In this document: positions 1 through 31,861 of the stretch, one piece after another
How the letters are laid out: every line of letters begins with the position of its first letter
How positions within the stretch are numbered: position 1 is the first letter of the stretch
Assembly (NCBI GenBank): GCA_023014485.1
Contig: JAJOZX010005608.1
Coordinates: 62,001-126,000 of the forward strand
Direction of reading: 5' to 3'
Length of the DNA: 64,000 nt
Origin: Bathynomus jamesi
Taxonomy: Eukaryota > Arthropoda > Malacostraca > Isopoda > Cirolanidae
Made by a program: the position numbers and the translations under genes
The notes under the pieces: model-generated
The model's input: only the letters and a program-made list of their open reading frames with translations
What the model was told of the DNA's origin: nothing
Database searches by the model: none

Positions 1-84
1 TTCCCAGTGTATATCACTTTAACATATTGCTTCCCAGTGTATATCACTTTAACATATTGCTTTCAAGTGTTAATCACTAATTGT

Positions 85-85
<1 letters not shown>
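1..85. repeat. 30-bp tandem repeat, two full units and a decayed third
   Basis: Bases 1-30 and 31-60 are identical 30-mers starting TTCCCAGTGTATATCAC. Bases 61-80 resemble the start of a third unit. The array runs off the left edge of the window, so its true length is unknown. A short (TA)n tract follows at about 90-116. Confidence 0.85.
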
Positions 86-117
<32 letters not shown>

Positions 118-118
<1 letters not shown>

Positions 119-430
119 CATGAACGAGAATTTCGGTTCCATTATAAAGAGGAGATTGTACATATCAATCGACCAGGGAAGTAAGTTGGAGGTGGGGGGG
201 GGGGACCGTTAGACAGAAGATAGGGAGTGCTGAAACTCCCGTTTCTCCTGTCACTGTCCTCCTTGGCTGATCTTTTTCTGTAAGCAAGTCCAACACGCTC
301 TCAAACACACCCACTTCTCTCCCTATTCTTCAGAACACACACAGGCATTCTACACACTACATAAGCTTTTCGAAATTTAAAAAAAAAGGGCAACCACACC
401 AAGAGCCTCGGAGTCCCCTGGGGAAGGGAC
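118..430 (-). mobile_element. Fragment related to the Penelope-like element at 10.1-11.3 kb
   Basis: Read on the minus strand, this stretch matches 10700-10990 on the plus strand. Both contain a GAGGACAGTGACAGGAGA block followed by a block ending CTCCCTRTCTWCTGTCTAAC and a TGGTCGATTG block. A run of ten G's at about 194-203 interrupts it. No coding sequence is left. It is assigned to that element only through the shared sequence. Confidence 0.55.
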
Positions 431-443
431 AACAAATATCCCA

Positions 444-479
444 ACTTCTGGCTCCCCTGCTGCCGGGGTAGCCAGAAGT
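444..479. other. Short near-perfect DNA hairpin
   Basis: ACTTCTGGCT followed by CCCC is matched by GGGG followed by AGCCAGAAGT, giving about 14 paired bases around a short loop. It lies in non-coding DNA between transposon remains. No terminator or RNA role can be assigned. Confidence 0.5.
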
Positions 480-605
480 GCGAACCTTTATTATGAATAT
501 TATTATTATGAAAATTATTACGAATATGAATTATGAATATTCCTATGAATATTATTATGAATATGAGTCAAATTAAGAGAAATACTGAAGGAAATACGCT
601 CTAAT

Positions 606-675
<70 letters not shown>

Positions 676-711
676 GCTGAATTTCACAATTAAACACGTG
701 AAATGAATGGA

Positions 712-828
712 TGATGCAAACCCACAGGGAAAAAGAAAAATGATTCCAAGTACATTCTCTGACGAGGTGTTCTGAATACACGAAATACCTTGGAATCATT
801 TTTCTTTTTCCTTGTGGCTTTGCATCAT
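712..828 (+). repeat. Foldback with a hammerhead-like core, PLE-terminal type
   Basis: The arms begin TGATGCAAA and end TTTGCATCA, and both contain AAAAAGAAAAATGATTCCAAG or its complement. In the centre, CTGACGA is followed by a GTGT/ACAC stem and GAAA (759-787). The same sequence family recurs at 5014-5360. Confidence 0.65.
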
Positions 829-831
829 ATA

Positions 832-957
832 CAGGGTGTTTCAGGTCGACCCTAGAAATATGGAAATTGGCGGAATCTGAAGTAAATCTGTGCAAATTAG
901 GTCAAACTACAAATTCAGCCAATTTCCATATTTCTAAGGTCGACCTGAAACACCCTG
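832..957. mobile_element. Hairpin MITE with mariner-type ends
   Basis: The ends are CAGGGTGTTTCAGGTCGACC and its complement, with about 43 bp of inverted repeat around a centre of roughly 40 bp. TA dinucleotides flank both sides, as expected for the Tc1/mariner superfamily. There is no coding capacity. The CAGGGTGT start is shared with the elements at 23843, 39004 and (as CAGGGCGT) 50605. Confidence 0.85.
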
Positions 958-1218
958 TATATATATATATATATGAAAATTATTTCACGAAGGTAACACG
1001 TGAAAAATATTTATGATGAATAAAACCACGAAGGAAAGGAAACACAAAATGGTGCTCAAGCGCTTTCGTCTAATGACATCCTCAGGAACACTGAAGTACA
1101 TAAAAAGGTTAAGCCTATATATAGGTTACAGAAAGAAAAAAAGAAAAAATAAATAACATACATACACACACACACACATATATATATATACATATACATA
1201 CATATCTATATATACAAA

Positions 1219-1254
<36 letters not shown>

Positions 1255-1645
1255 CAATAAACAGAGAAGTAAAAATAATTAAAAAAAAAAAAAAATTAAA
1301 AATTAAAACCTTAAAGGATTACCAGTGAGGCGTACAGATTTGTAAAGAAAAATATCGATTTTTATCACAAGATCAAATGGATTATAAAAATACAAATTTA
1401 TACTGGAACTCTGCCGGGTTTTAACACAATGCTGCCTATGGTCAGGTTTCGATATATATAAAAAAATAAAATAAAATGCAAATTAAAAGTTAATCGATTT
1501 TTAGCACAAGATCAAATGGATTATAAAAATACAAATTTATACTGGAACTCTGTCCGGGTTTTAACACATTGCTGCCTATGGTCAGGTTTCGATATATATA
1601 AAAAAATAAAATGCAAATTAAAAGTTAATAAAGTAGAAGACAAGT

Positions 1646-2219
1646 TTACCAAAGATTTAATGTTTTACACTTCTTATCTAAATCAGTTTTAAAGGAATTC
1701 AACATAACAGGATCGAGTTGAAAAAGACCTTTGCTTATGTTGAAGTTATTTGAAAGTTGGATAATGGCAGACTCAAGAATATTTCTATTAACAATGTTGC
1801 TTGAATGGAATAAAACTGAAGCATTATTCCAATCAATACAGTGGGCTAACTCTGACAAATGGACAAAAAGGGCACTGGACAACTGTCCTGTTCTAACGGA
1901 ATATTGATGCTGTTTTATACGTGTGTGCAAATCCTTTCCCGTCTGACCTATGTAAAAGGAATCACATTGTTTACAACCAATTTTATAGATAATGCCTGAA
2001 TTATTGGTAGGGCTATTTTTTACTGATATTTTTCACAATATTGTTATATGAAAATACTACATTAATATCCAAAAGTTTAAGTACATTAGCAATGCCTAAA
2101 AAGCCCGGGAAAAATGGAAGTACTAAAATTTTTTGACAAAGTACGAGTTTAATATTGACACGATAGAAAGTTCGTTTTGCCTTGTTGAGACAAGATTCCA
2201 TAAACGCAGATGGAAACAC
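1646..2219 (-). pseudogene. PLE GIY-YIG endonuclease, left-arm copy, frameshifted
   Basis: This minus-strand copy of the protein at 2263-2844 is split into two reading frames (2013-2219 and 1646-1930). The break falls between the LLDINVVFSYNNIVKN segment and the HTRIKQHQ segment, so the YIGQTGK active-site region is not joined to the upstream part in one frame. It is otherwise near-identical to the right-arm copy. Confidence 0.8.
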
Positions 2220-2262
2220 AAATCACTTCCAATACCGTTGATTTTTTCCAATTGGAAGTGAT

Positions 2263-2844
2263 TTGTGTTATCCATCTGCGTTTATGGAATCTTGTCTCAA
2301 CAAGGCAAAACGAACTTTCTATCGTGTCAATATTAACACTCGTACTTTGTCAAAAAATATTTTAGTACTTCCATTTTTCCCGGGCTTTTTAGGCATTGCT
2401 AATGTACTTAAACTTTTGGATATTAATGTAGTATTTTCATATAACAATATTGTGAAAAATATCATAGTAAAAAATAGCCCTACCAATAATTCAGGCATTA
2501 TCTATAAAATTGGTTGTAAACAATGTGATTCCTTTTACATAGGTCAGACGGGAAAGGATTTGCACACACGTATAAAACAGCATCAATATTCCGTTAGAAC
2601 AGGACAGTTGTCCAGTGCCCTTTTTGTCCATTTGTCAGAGTTAGCCCACTGTATTGATTGGAATAATGCTTCAGTTTTATTCCATTCAAGCAACATTGTT
2701 AATAGAAATATTCTTGAGTCTGCCATTATCCAACTTTCAAATAACTTCAACATAAGCAAAGGTCTTTTTCAACTCGATCCTGTTATGTTGAATTCCTTTA
2801 AAACTGATTTAGATAAGAAGTGTAAAACATTAAATCTTTGGTAA
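2263..2844 (+). CDS. C-terminal half of a Penelope-like element protein with GIY-YIG endonuclease
   Basis: This 193-aa open frame carries the pattern IIYKIGCKQCDSFYIGQTGK (residues about 79-98), followed by L-HTRIKQH. That is the Cys-x2-Cys plus YIG-T-R-H signature of the GIY-YIG nuclease domain at the C terminus of canonical Penelope-like retroelements. It would nick target DNA during retrotransposition. The reverse transcriptase domain expected upstream is absent, because the frame runs into the spacer of the palindrome. The start codon is therefore only the first ATG in an open frame and not a proven start. It is a 5'-truncated fragment, though still open. A decayed inverted copy lies directly upstream. 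Confidence 0.8.
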   Translation: MCYPSAFMESCLNKAKRTFYRVNINTRTLSKNILVLPFFPGFLGIANVLKLLDINVVFSYNNIVKNIIVKNSPTNNSGIIYKIGCKQCDSFYIGQTGKDLHTRIKQHQYSVRTGQLSSALFVHLSELAHCIDWNNASVLFHSSNIVNRNILESAIIQLSNNFNISKGLFQLDPVMLNSFKTDLDKKCKTLNLW

Positions 2845-3232
2845 ACTTGTCTTCTACTTTATTAACTTTTAATTTGCATTTTATTTTTTTATATATCGAA
2901 ACCTGACCATAGGCAGCAATGTGTTAAAACCCGGACAGAGTTCCAGTATAAATTTGTATTTTTATAATCCATTTGATCTTGTGCTAAAAATCGATTAACT
3001 TTTAATTTGCATTTTATTTTTTTTTTTATATATATATCGAAACCTGACCATAGGCAGCATTGTGTTAAAACCCGGCAGATTTCCAGTATAAATTTGTATT
3101 TTTATAATCCATTTGATCTTGTGATAAAAATCGATATTTTTCTTTACAAATCTGTACGCCTCACTGGTAATCCTTTAAGGTTTTAATTTTTAATTTTTTT
3201 TTTTTTTATTATTTTTACTTCTCTGTTTATTG

Positions 3233-3268
<36 letters not shown>

Positions 3269-3290
3269 TTTGTATATATAGATATGTATG

Positions 3291-3323
<33 letters not shown>

Positions 3324-3399
3324 ATGTATGTTATTTATTTTTTCTTTTTTCTTTCTGTAACCTATATATAGGCTTAACCTTTTTATGTACTTCAGTGTT

Positions 3400-3427
3400 C
3401 CTGAGGATGTCATTAGACGAAAGCGCT
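3400..3427 (+). ncRNA. Hammerhead-ribozyme-like core in a PLE end
   Basis: CTGAGGA is followed by a short GTC-ATTA-GAC hairpin and GAAAGCG, matching the order CUGANGA, stem II, GAAA. PLE terminal repeats are known to carry minimal hammerhead motifs. A copy lies in the left arm of the palindrome (1060-1086, minus strand). A convincing stem III and cleavage triplet are not obvious by eye, so activity is not claimed. Confidence 0.4.
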
Positions 3428-3467
3428 TGAGCACCATTTTGTGTTTCCTTTCCTTCGTGGTTTTATT

Positions 3468-3532
<65 letters not shown>

Positions 3533-3884
3533 GAAATGTTTATCTTCACAATTTTTGGTGAAGGACGAATGTTTTGTCCTCGACTCTCCTCTGAACTGAT
3601 TATTATAGGTTCAACTGCTCTCACGTATATCAGGCGAGTATTAGAGGACGGAATTAAGGGATAGGTCTTGAGGGGGGATATATAGACAATAAAAAGAGAA
3701 ACAGACTGAGAGGCTCTCTTACTCGTAAGTGTATACTTTGATTTGGTTCACTTCAAAGAAGAAAAAAATTGGACAGTTTTTCATATTTGGATATTTAATA
3801 TTTAATATTTGGGTTCTTAATCGTAAAGTGTTCCTACAAATTATAGTTAATAAACTTTTAATGATCGTTATTTAAGGCTTTAAA

Positions 3885-23625
<19,741 letters not shown>

Positions 23626-23842
23626 AATATATATTACTGAGACCCACGACTTCATTCAAATTAAATACCAAATACATATTAGTTTTTTTAATGTAACTCA
23701 ATTTAGAATGTGTTTTGTTTATGTGATTTTAAAAGTAATGAAAAGTTACGAAACGCGGTTGATTAAGACATTTAGCCACATTATAACATGCATTATCATG
23801 CTTATTTTATGCTATTCCTTTACTAAAGGTTATACTGCTATA

Positions 23843-24456
23843 CAGGGTGTCCCAGAATTAACTATCTATTTCAATGAAATCGGAGAAATTTTTTAAAAAC
23901 ACTTATTTATGTTTATCATGTTTAATGTGTTAAAAATGTATAAATTTCTAAATTTTTTCATAATTTTATTTTCATAATTTTTTCATTATCTGGTCCAATG
24001 AAAGACCGTCTGAAGTCATAGAATGGCAGAGAGACTCTCCAAAAGTTAACGTGTGGCTTGGAATGACCAAATCCAAAGTTTATGGTGCTCCATCTTGTTG
24101 AAACAACATTATCAAGAATGCCATCATAAGAAGCTGTGGTTCGAGAAACTGCTGAAGCATATCAAGGTAGACGGTACCTGTTACAGTTGCTTCCGCAAAG
24201 AAGAATGGGCCATAAATTTTGGATTTGGTCATTCCAAGCCACACGTTAACTTTTGGAGAGTCTCTCTGCCATTCTATGACTTCAGACGGTCTTTCATTGG
24301 ACCAGATAATGAAAAAATTATGAAAATAAAATTATGAAAAAAATTTAGAAATTTATACATTTTTAACACATATTAAACATGATAAACATAAATAAAAGTG
24401 GTTTTTAAAAAATTTGTCAGATTTCATTGAAATATAGTTAATTCTGGGACACCCTG
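23843..24456. mobile_element. Foldback mariner-like element with a flipped transposase piece
   Basis: The ends CAGGGTGTCCCAGAATTAAC and complement are flanked by TA, with arms of about 235 bp. Each arm carries a transposase fragment (KVNVWLGMTKSK). The central part, read on the minus strand, joins it correctly: GPFFFAEATVTGTVYLDMLQ and MLFQQDGAP. So one arm is an inverted duplicate of sequence upstream of the core. No functional protein. Confidence 0.85.
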
Positions 24457-24967
24457 TATTACAATGAGGAACAGTGGCTAACTGCTTTTTTTTATGTATT
24501 ATGGCTTATACTCGTATCTAAATGGAATTTTAGCCTAATTCCTCCTGTATCGGAGGAAGAACTTATCTCGTCACCTCTTCACAAGAGATGTCATAACCTA
24601 ACGCTAAATAATAATAATGATTATTATTATTGCAGATATTTATCGACTTAAAACAAACAAACTATTTTGTTTCGAAATTAAGAACGTACTTAACTGTTCA
24701 TTTTAATTATAATGTAAAATATTTACTCTACATGAAAATGTGTTTCATCCCATAATATGAGAGACTTTGTATTCTCCTCACGAAGACGTGACCATTATTT
24801 TCAGTGATGAAGTGGTTTCGTGTAGGACACTTCATATACAGTAAAGTGAACACTGTCTGAGTTTCGAAAAACATCAATGTAATATAATACTCGATAGAGT
24901 GAATAACTATATTGAAGATCGTGGGTCCGTATGTGGCATGCGTATATTTGAAATTGAACTTCATTAT

Positions 24968-25184
24968 AAGGGGCCGTTCAAAAATTACTGAACGCTATTT
25001 TTGCTAAAACTTGACACCCCGACTCCCGCGTAACGTTCCGTAACTCTCGACCAGACACCCACTAAGATGTTATATAACCCCTAATAGTGGGTGTCGGTCT
25101 AGCTTTGTTACGAAACGTTTTAAGGGGGTCGGGGGTGTCACGTTTTAGCCAAATTAGCGTTAGGTCATTTTTGAACGTCCCTTA
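24968..25184. mobile_element. Hairpin MITE, GGGGCCGTTCAAAAATTAC ends
   Basis: The ends AAGGGGCCGTTCAAAAAT and complement are continued by further imperfect pairing (GACACCC blocks) toward the centre. One end alone survives in the inverted copy C at 63534-63570. No coding sequence. Confidence 0.8.
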
Positions 25185-26479
25185 AGTGAATGGCATTTTC
25201 CTTCATATGAATATTTCGTTGTAGGTTTAAGCTATAATTAAATTTACTAAAACTTTATAGAAACTAAGAAATGGAAGCCATTTTGGAAAAATTTACAGGA
25301 ATCAGTTTATTACATAAGGAAATTTGTGACCTTTCAATGTAATTTTTTATTTATATAAAATTGTTTGGGGAATAAACGTAAAAATCAAACAAAATTCTCA
25401 TATTGCCCCTCGTCTATTTACCTGCCCAAGAGTGGCTTCCGTTTCAGCTTCTATGATAATAGTGCAAAATTCCCCACACATAAATGCTTGTTCTTGATTG
25501 GCTTATGCGTAATTGGCGGAGGGTTCGACAATGTTCTTTCTGCTCTTCCATTAGTTTCAACTGAAAATCATTACGAATAAGTTCAAGAGCTACTAAACTA
25601 AAGTATTTTCTATATTTATGTCGCATTTCAATAATGTTTTAGCACTTTTGTGATAAAGTATTGTTTAGTTTCTTTATCTACTGTAAACTGTCTATTACAT
25701 ATATACGTTGTATAACCGCTAATTAATTTTATAAAACATTAAAAGTATCATTTGTTAACCCTGAATTAATAAAACATAAAAGGATCGAGATTTTTATTTA
25801 ATAATTGGTATTTCCACTACGTTTGAAATAGCTACGTTTCAACTAAAAGTAAGTGATGAGCCCAGTTCAACATTCTTCAAATGTTAATGAAATTAAGGTA
25901 TAAAGGCCATATGAAAGGCAAGGGCCAAATTGTGTTCAATTATTTATTTTATTATTTCATGGAAGGAACTGTGCTGACCAAATGTTTGACATCCTTTCTT
26001 AGACTTTCTCCGATTTTTTCGAAACGTGTTTTGTACTTCAGGAGAAACTCCATTAACAACTGCGCTGTAAAACAAAATCGGTTAAAATACAGAACCTTTA
26101 TGGGGTCAACGGACTTCCATCACATCTGTAAAATCACATTTGTCACTCATACAAACCGGACACACACGGGAAAATTCCGTAGAAGATAACAAAATGAGAA
26201 AGTTAATTATGTAAACTGGCCTATATTCTGCCTATATTAGACGTGTTCTTTTCAAATAGAAAAGTTTCTGCGAAAATCCACGTTGCAATTGTATATGTAG
26301 AGGTCAAGCGGTCATGTAAAGTGTGTGTATGTTAATATCCACTTTTGTTACAGAGGGTAAATATTCCGTGATGTAACCGAAATGCTTGTTACAGTTTTTA
26401 GCTACACTGAACAGCAAAAGTGGCTGTAGCTGCAATTTTTATCTGCTATTTTCCTTTTTATTATGCAGGATGAAGGGAT
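25185..26479. other. Non-coding DNA shared with inverted copy C
   Basis: Up to 26301 this matches 62198-63530 in inverted orientation. Open frames here (for example 25881-26189) are not kept in copy C. No gene seen. Confidence 0.6.
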
Positions 26480-27700
26480 CAGGACGGACCCCTGCAAAAA
26501 TGTCCCCCCCCCCACCCCGCCATATAGGAGAAAAAGAGAGCCGAAATCAAGGTTCAAGGTTTTCGAGATGCCTGGACACTCTGCATTTGAAAGATTGGAG
26601 TTCATAGACAGGGAAAAGATGGACTGAGGAAGGTTGTTCCAGAGTTGAGTAAATGAAATATTGAGAAAAATGATTAACTCACGCGTTAGAGTGTTGGACA
26701 GAAACGGGATGAAATGTGTTGAAAATCTGGTACTGCAAACTCTCCTTAAAGAAGCAAGAATGCGTTTGGAAAGTTCAGAAGAGCAGTGTCCGTTATAATA
26801 TCGATAGTAAATAAAGAGTGAGTCAACATTGCGGCGAAGAGAGAGAGAGATTGAAGACAGTCAGTAAGAGGCAGGGAATTGATAAGGCGAAAAGCCTTTG
26901 ATTCCACACGGTCAAGTTGAGATGTGTGGGTTCAGCCAACCCACATATGAGAAGTGTACTCCATACAATGGCGGACAAGGCCCCTGTACAGAGACAGCAA
27001 CTGAGTGGAGGTGAAGAAACTGCAGAGGCGATACAGCACACCTAACCTCTAAGAAGCTGTTTTAGAAAGGAAGTATACGAGATCTTTCCAGGAAAGCTCA
27101 CGAGAAAAGGAAACACCAAGAATGTTAAGAGAAGAGGAAGGAATGAGTTGTGTATTGCTGATGACAAAGGAATAGTCTTATGGAAGATTGTGACGAGTAG
27201 CCAGATGAAGGAAATGAGTTTTTCAGGCATTGAAAACCAAAAGGTTTTCTCTACCAAAAGCAGAGATACTAGAAAGATCAGAGGTCAGGTGAGCTATAAT
27301 CGTCTTACGCGAAGCATGGAGTGACTGTTGAAAGGGACGCCTTGTGAATCGGGTGGAGAAGTGTATGGTGAAATTATCGGTATAGGAGTGGATAGAACAG
27401 GAAGTGTGACTTAAAATATCACTGATAAATAAAAGGAAAAGAGTGGGTGACAGGACAGAACCCTGAGGGACACCACTATTAATAACTTTAGGAGAAGAAC
27501 AGTGGCCACCTACAAGGTGGCGACCCCAATTCAGCTTTGCATCAACATAGGAATAATTTTGATCAACTAATTGATATGAACAACTGAGCTCTTCATATAA
27601 ATGATATAAATAAGAGGAAATTAACCGAATCTTTCTTAATTGAAAATTTCGATACCTTTGAAGTTTTTCTCGGGGTAACGTCCAAATGTAATTGATCACT
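26480..27700 (-). pseudogene. LINE reverse transcriptase, minus-strand copy in A
   Basis: On the minus strand: GGHCSSPKVINSGVPQGSVL and SPTLFLLFISDI (PQGSVLSP-LF motif), SYTDNFTIHF in place of the Y-DD box, then in other frames SKTASKRLGVLYRL, LLSLYRGLVR and AFRLINSPPLTDCLQSLSLR. Stops and frameshifts break it. The same family occurs on the plus strand at 30430-31829 and 49201-50580. Confidence 0.85.
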
Positions 27701-28499
27701 CATTCATTGCCCCTTCCGTGGATGGGTGTATCGATATTAATACATGTCTGGTAGCGCGGACACTAAGATTTTTTGTTTCAAACCAATTTTACTCCCTGCA
27801 GCTAAGTGAGTTTCACCGTTCTTTTACCTTTACAGTGATCTTACTGTATAATAATGAGCGTGTCTCTATCATGAATTATACGGCATTTAGAACTTTTACT
27901 ATTATTTTAAGACAAAGCGTTAATATTTAATCTTAAATTCGTTCACACCACAGAATAAATCAAATTACACTTGCGTTATACGATTAATAAAGGGTAATAA
28001 TCCTTGATCGTAAATGAAGTAGGCCTAAGGAAACGGGAGGATGGCCAACGTTAAAACGGGACATCAGTTGGCCAAGGGCCAAACAGAACTCCTATTTCAA
28101 CCCCTCCATCAGGAGGAACTAAATTAGCTTCAGTGGCCTAAATTCATCTTAAAAGTAGGCCCCATTTCCCTCGGGCTCGATGGAAAAATTAAAATACTCG
28201 TAAAAATGACAAGGGAAGAAAAAAGGCAATCTTCTGATGGACTGTGTACGACCCTCTCTCTCTCTCTCTCTATGACAAACTCTTCTCCACAGAATGATTC
28301 ACTCTGAATCTGCGCTGCACTCTCTCTCCCTTCTGCAATTCAGATTTTCATCTCGCATTGGGAAAAAAAATGTTTTTGTTTATTTTTCCATTTCATCCTG
28401 GAACTTAAAAATAAATTATTATATTATGAGTCTTACAAATTCCTAACTTTTTTATATTATTTAATTAACTTATGTTACCTTTCTGAGAATATTAAATGA

Positions 28500-28576
<77 letters not shown>

Positions 28577-30429
28577 CAAGTACTATTTAAACACTAAAAC
28601 AAATTACGAGTAGAAGACTGGAAAAACCTTTGTGGAGGCATCACGTGACTGGTATTCCCACACCTCACTGATTGAACAAACAACGTCACATGTTCCAGTA
28701 AGTTAAAACCTGTTCGGATATTTACATGTTTACAGTCACGTAGCTTTTCTGAGAATTACCTGAGGACCACTTGGAATTTATATCCTAAATAACTTTTGTT
28801 TTTCATGATGTTAAGATTTTTTATTATATTAACATCATTAATAAATCCCCAATTTTGCAATCCAAACAACTTCATTAATGAAATAGATAACTTTTACAGT
28901 GATCCTCCTTTATCCCTAAGACAGTATACAGTAGGTTCAATTTTGTTATCATTCAAAACAAGTAATGTTGAGGTACCTGGTACCCCACCTATACTGTCTT
29001 GGGTTGAATCAAATTTTAACCGGAGATACCCTTTTCAAATGTTTCTTATACCGTTTCCATCTGCCAGATGTATGAGGTTCATGGGATCTTCTTTCCCTGT
29101 AACTGTTATTCCGTTTAGTCTTCTTACCTGAACGAAGAGCAGTTGAGCTTCGTAATTTTAGTCTTTTAATTATTAATTTTCTTTACTTTTAATTGGGATT
29201 TTTAACTTATATATTTTCGTACCGTTACTGTACGTTTTACCTTCTATATAAGATGATCCCTGAAATTCTTCGCTTTTTGTACATTCCTTTTTAACTCATT
29301 TTATCTTAAACCTTATTTTGTAAATATTTTGATAATTTATTATCGCATATGAACTCAAGGTCAAATCAGAGTTTTTGAAAAACTGTTTGCACAATAAAGT
29401 GGCTCCTAAATCACTTTGTACACACAAAAATAAAAGTCTTGAAAAGGTGAATTCTTCTTTTCTTTCCTTGTGGAAAGAAATTAATACCGAAATTGTTTCT
29501 ATAGTCTGATTTCGATTAAAATTTTATGAAGTTAGGTTGACTTTTAAGTTTTCTTAGACATTTTTCTGCATTGCTATTAAGTGACAAAACCGTCGCCAAA
29601 ATTTTAGATTATTGTCATACTTTTGTTGTATTCATCTTCATTCCAAAGGTCGATGTTACGTATATGTATGCAACGACCTAACATGCTCGCAAGGCCTCCG
29701 AGAGGGCGGGGAAGCCGGGTTAAATCCCCGTCGCCCGGACATCTAGGGGACCCGGAAAGAGAGGGGATAAAATCTGAAAATATTAATAAAGCAATTGGTT
29801 AAATAACAGAGAGGAAATATAATTCATGAACATACATTTTATAGAGATTATCATAGTCAAACTGAAACAGTTAAAATATTATCTGCGGTCCACCAATGCC
29901 CAACTGACAGATCTGGGAACCATTGTAATTGAAATCATTTACCACTTTGCTAGACTAGATAGAAGGCAAAGAAAGTACACTTCTAATTATGAAAATCTTG
30001 CAGTAAACAATTCTTTCCTGTATGGACTGGTACTGTATTTGTAAATTGTATGGTGAAAGAATTAATATAATTGATTCGAAAAATAAAATGGTCATTTTCT
30101 TCTGAGTTGTTTATTCATACTGTATGTTTTGAATAGTTACTTGGACATATAATCAGTTTGCGTGTTATGTACACAAAAAACATTCTTAATAAAATACTGA
30201 GTAAACAGGGGAGCCCATATACCAATCCTTCCCCGGGACCCGTGGCAGCTTCGAATTCTACACCTGGCTACGGCTTACGTGTCTATCTTAAACTAAATAC
30301 AATCTGCGCTCTCTACCTTTTCCCTATTCCTACTGTCTATCCAAAACCCTTTGACTACCTCACATCCAAAGTGGAATACATTCTATCCCACTCTCCTTTC
30401 GCTGAAATCTCCATTTTAGATTTATTTCA
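27701..30429. other. Non-coding DNA conserved between duplications A and B
   Basis: Matches 53906-55900 and 56924-57480. Contains (TA)n at about 28505-28571 (reduced to a few units in B) and a GC-rich block at 29675-29765 (AAGCCGGGTTAAATCCCC). A frame at 28796-29131 is altered in B by a net deletion that changes its C terminus, so it is probably not a gene. Confidence 0.6.
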
Positions 30430-31829
30430 GTGACCACTACCACCTTCTGCTTTCCTCTCATTTCACTGACATTTCTGGTGAACCAGCTTACACCTCTGTC
30501 TTCGAGATTGTCCCAACATTCTGGAATTATTTCTAACTGCTCATCCTTCTTCTTACTCTGTCAAACTTTTTCCCCGTTGGGCTCCTCCGACCACAACCTT
30601 ATATCTGTTTCCTGTCCTATCGCTTCAATTCGGCCTTCGGATCCTCTCAAGTGGAGACGCTTTTTGCACTTCGGCGCCGCTGATTAGGACACCCTGAGAC
30701 AATACTTCTCTGATTTCCCATGGAATGATTACTGCTTCTATGGCCGGGGCCCTTCCGAGTGCGCGAGGCGCATCAGGGAAGTGATTCTTTCGGGCATGGA
30801 AAGCATACATTATATTCTAGTCCTACGACTAATGGTAAAAAATCTTGATTTAACGTTGCTTCTTCTAATGCTATCCGCAACAGAGACGAGGCTTTCAAAA
30901 GGTAACGTCGCCATCCAACTCCTGACTATCACTTAGCTTATATTTCTTCCTAGAATCGGACAAAACTGTGGAAACCTATAGAATTCTAATTTTTTCGCTC
31001 TTTTTGGCACCTAACCAAGAACCTCTCCAATAATTTTACTTCTCTCCCTCCTCTTTTCCATTCCGACGGCTCAGTTGCTGTCTCTTCTTCTGATAAAGCT
31101 GAACTCTTCGTTCAGACTTTCGCCTCCAACTTAACCATGGACGATTCCGATGCTGTTTCTCCATCTCCCCACTCCTCTGACTTAATTACGTCTGAAATTA
31201 AAATCTCTTCCAAGTATATTTTTTCTGTCGTATCTGGGCTCAACTCTAGGATGGGTTGGTGTCTTTCCTGTTGCTGTCAAGAACAGTGCTTCTGCGCCGA
31301 CACTCTGCCAAGGCAAACTCTTTCGTCTTTGTCTTTCATCTGATAATTTTCCTTCCTGCTGGAAGATTTCTTTCATTCAGCCTGTCCCAAAGAAGGGTAA
31401 CCGCTCTCAACTCCCATCTATCGTCTAGTTGCTTTGATTTCATGCCTTTCTAAAGTTTTTGAATCTATACTTCATAGAAAGATTTTTAAACACCTCTCTT
31501 CCTACAGTGTTCTTTCAGATAGTCAATATGAGTTCCGCAAGTGACGCTCTACTAGCAATCTTTTGGAAAGGTCACATATACCCTCTTTCTAAACCAGCTT
31601 CTAAGAGGTTAGGTGTGCTGTACCGCTTCCGCAGTTTCTTCACCTCCATTCAGTTGCTGTCTCTATACAGGGATCTTGTCCGCCACTATATGGAGTACGT
31701 TTCTCATGTGTTGGGTGGCTCAACCCACACAGCTCTACTTGACCGTGTGGAATCAAAGGCTTTTCGCCTCTTACTGACTATCTTCAATCCCTCTCTCTTC
31801 GCCGCAATGTTGACTCACTCTTTAGTTAC
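30430..31829 (+). pseudogene. LINE endonuclease/reverse transcriptase, plus-strand copy in A
   Basis: Broken plus-strand frames include FTDISGEPAYTSVFEIVPT (endonuclease end), ISHGMIT, DKAELFVQTFASNLTMDDSD, SASDALLAIFWK and LGVLYRFRSFFTSIQLLSLY followed by ALLDRVESKAFRLLLTIF. Internal deletions remove the catalytic YADD region. It ends abruptly at 31829, where the Gypsy-like sequence starts. The match in B continues further. Confidence 0.8.
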
Positions 31830-31861
31830 ACCTAGCTCCTCAGTGCTACCTGATTGAAAAA

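Larger units (their letters stand above)
1013..3474. repeat. 2.46-kb palindrome made of two head-to-head PLE 3' halves
   Basis: The left arm (1013-2233) and right arm (2251-3474) are inverted copies around a 17-bp spacer. Each arm runs from an ATGATGAATAAAACCACG end, through a hammerhead-like core, a TA/CA-rich stretch and a direct duplication of about 145 bp, into a GIY-YIG endonuclease coding region next to the spacer. The arms differ by substitutions and small indels (for example AATATTAAACTCG versus AATATTAACACTCG). They have therefore diverged after forming, which argues against a sequencing foldback artefact. Known PLEs are often found as partial head-to-head or tandem copies. Confidence 0.9.

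Noticed and set aside
518..895. 125-aa open frame containing a long IYIY run
   Set aside because: It crosses a (TA)n microsatellite and a foldback; the frame is open only because the repeat has no stops.
28796..29131. 111-aa open frame, partly kept at 54935-55204
   Set aside because: The copy in B has a net 26-bp deletion and a shifted C terminus, and no domain is visible. Similarity follows from the segmental duplication, not from protein constraint.
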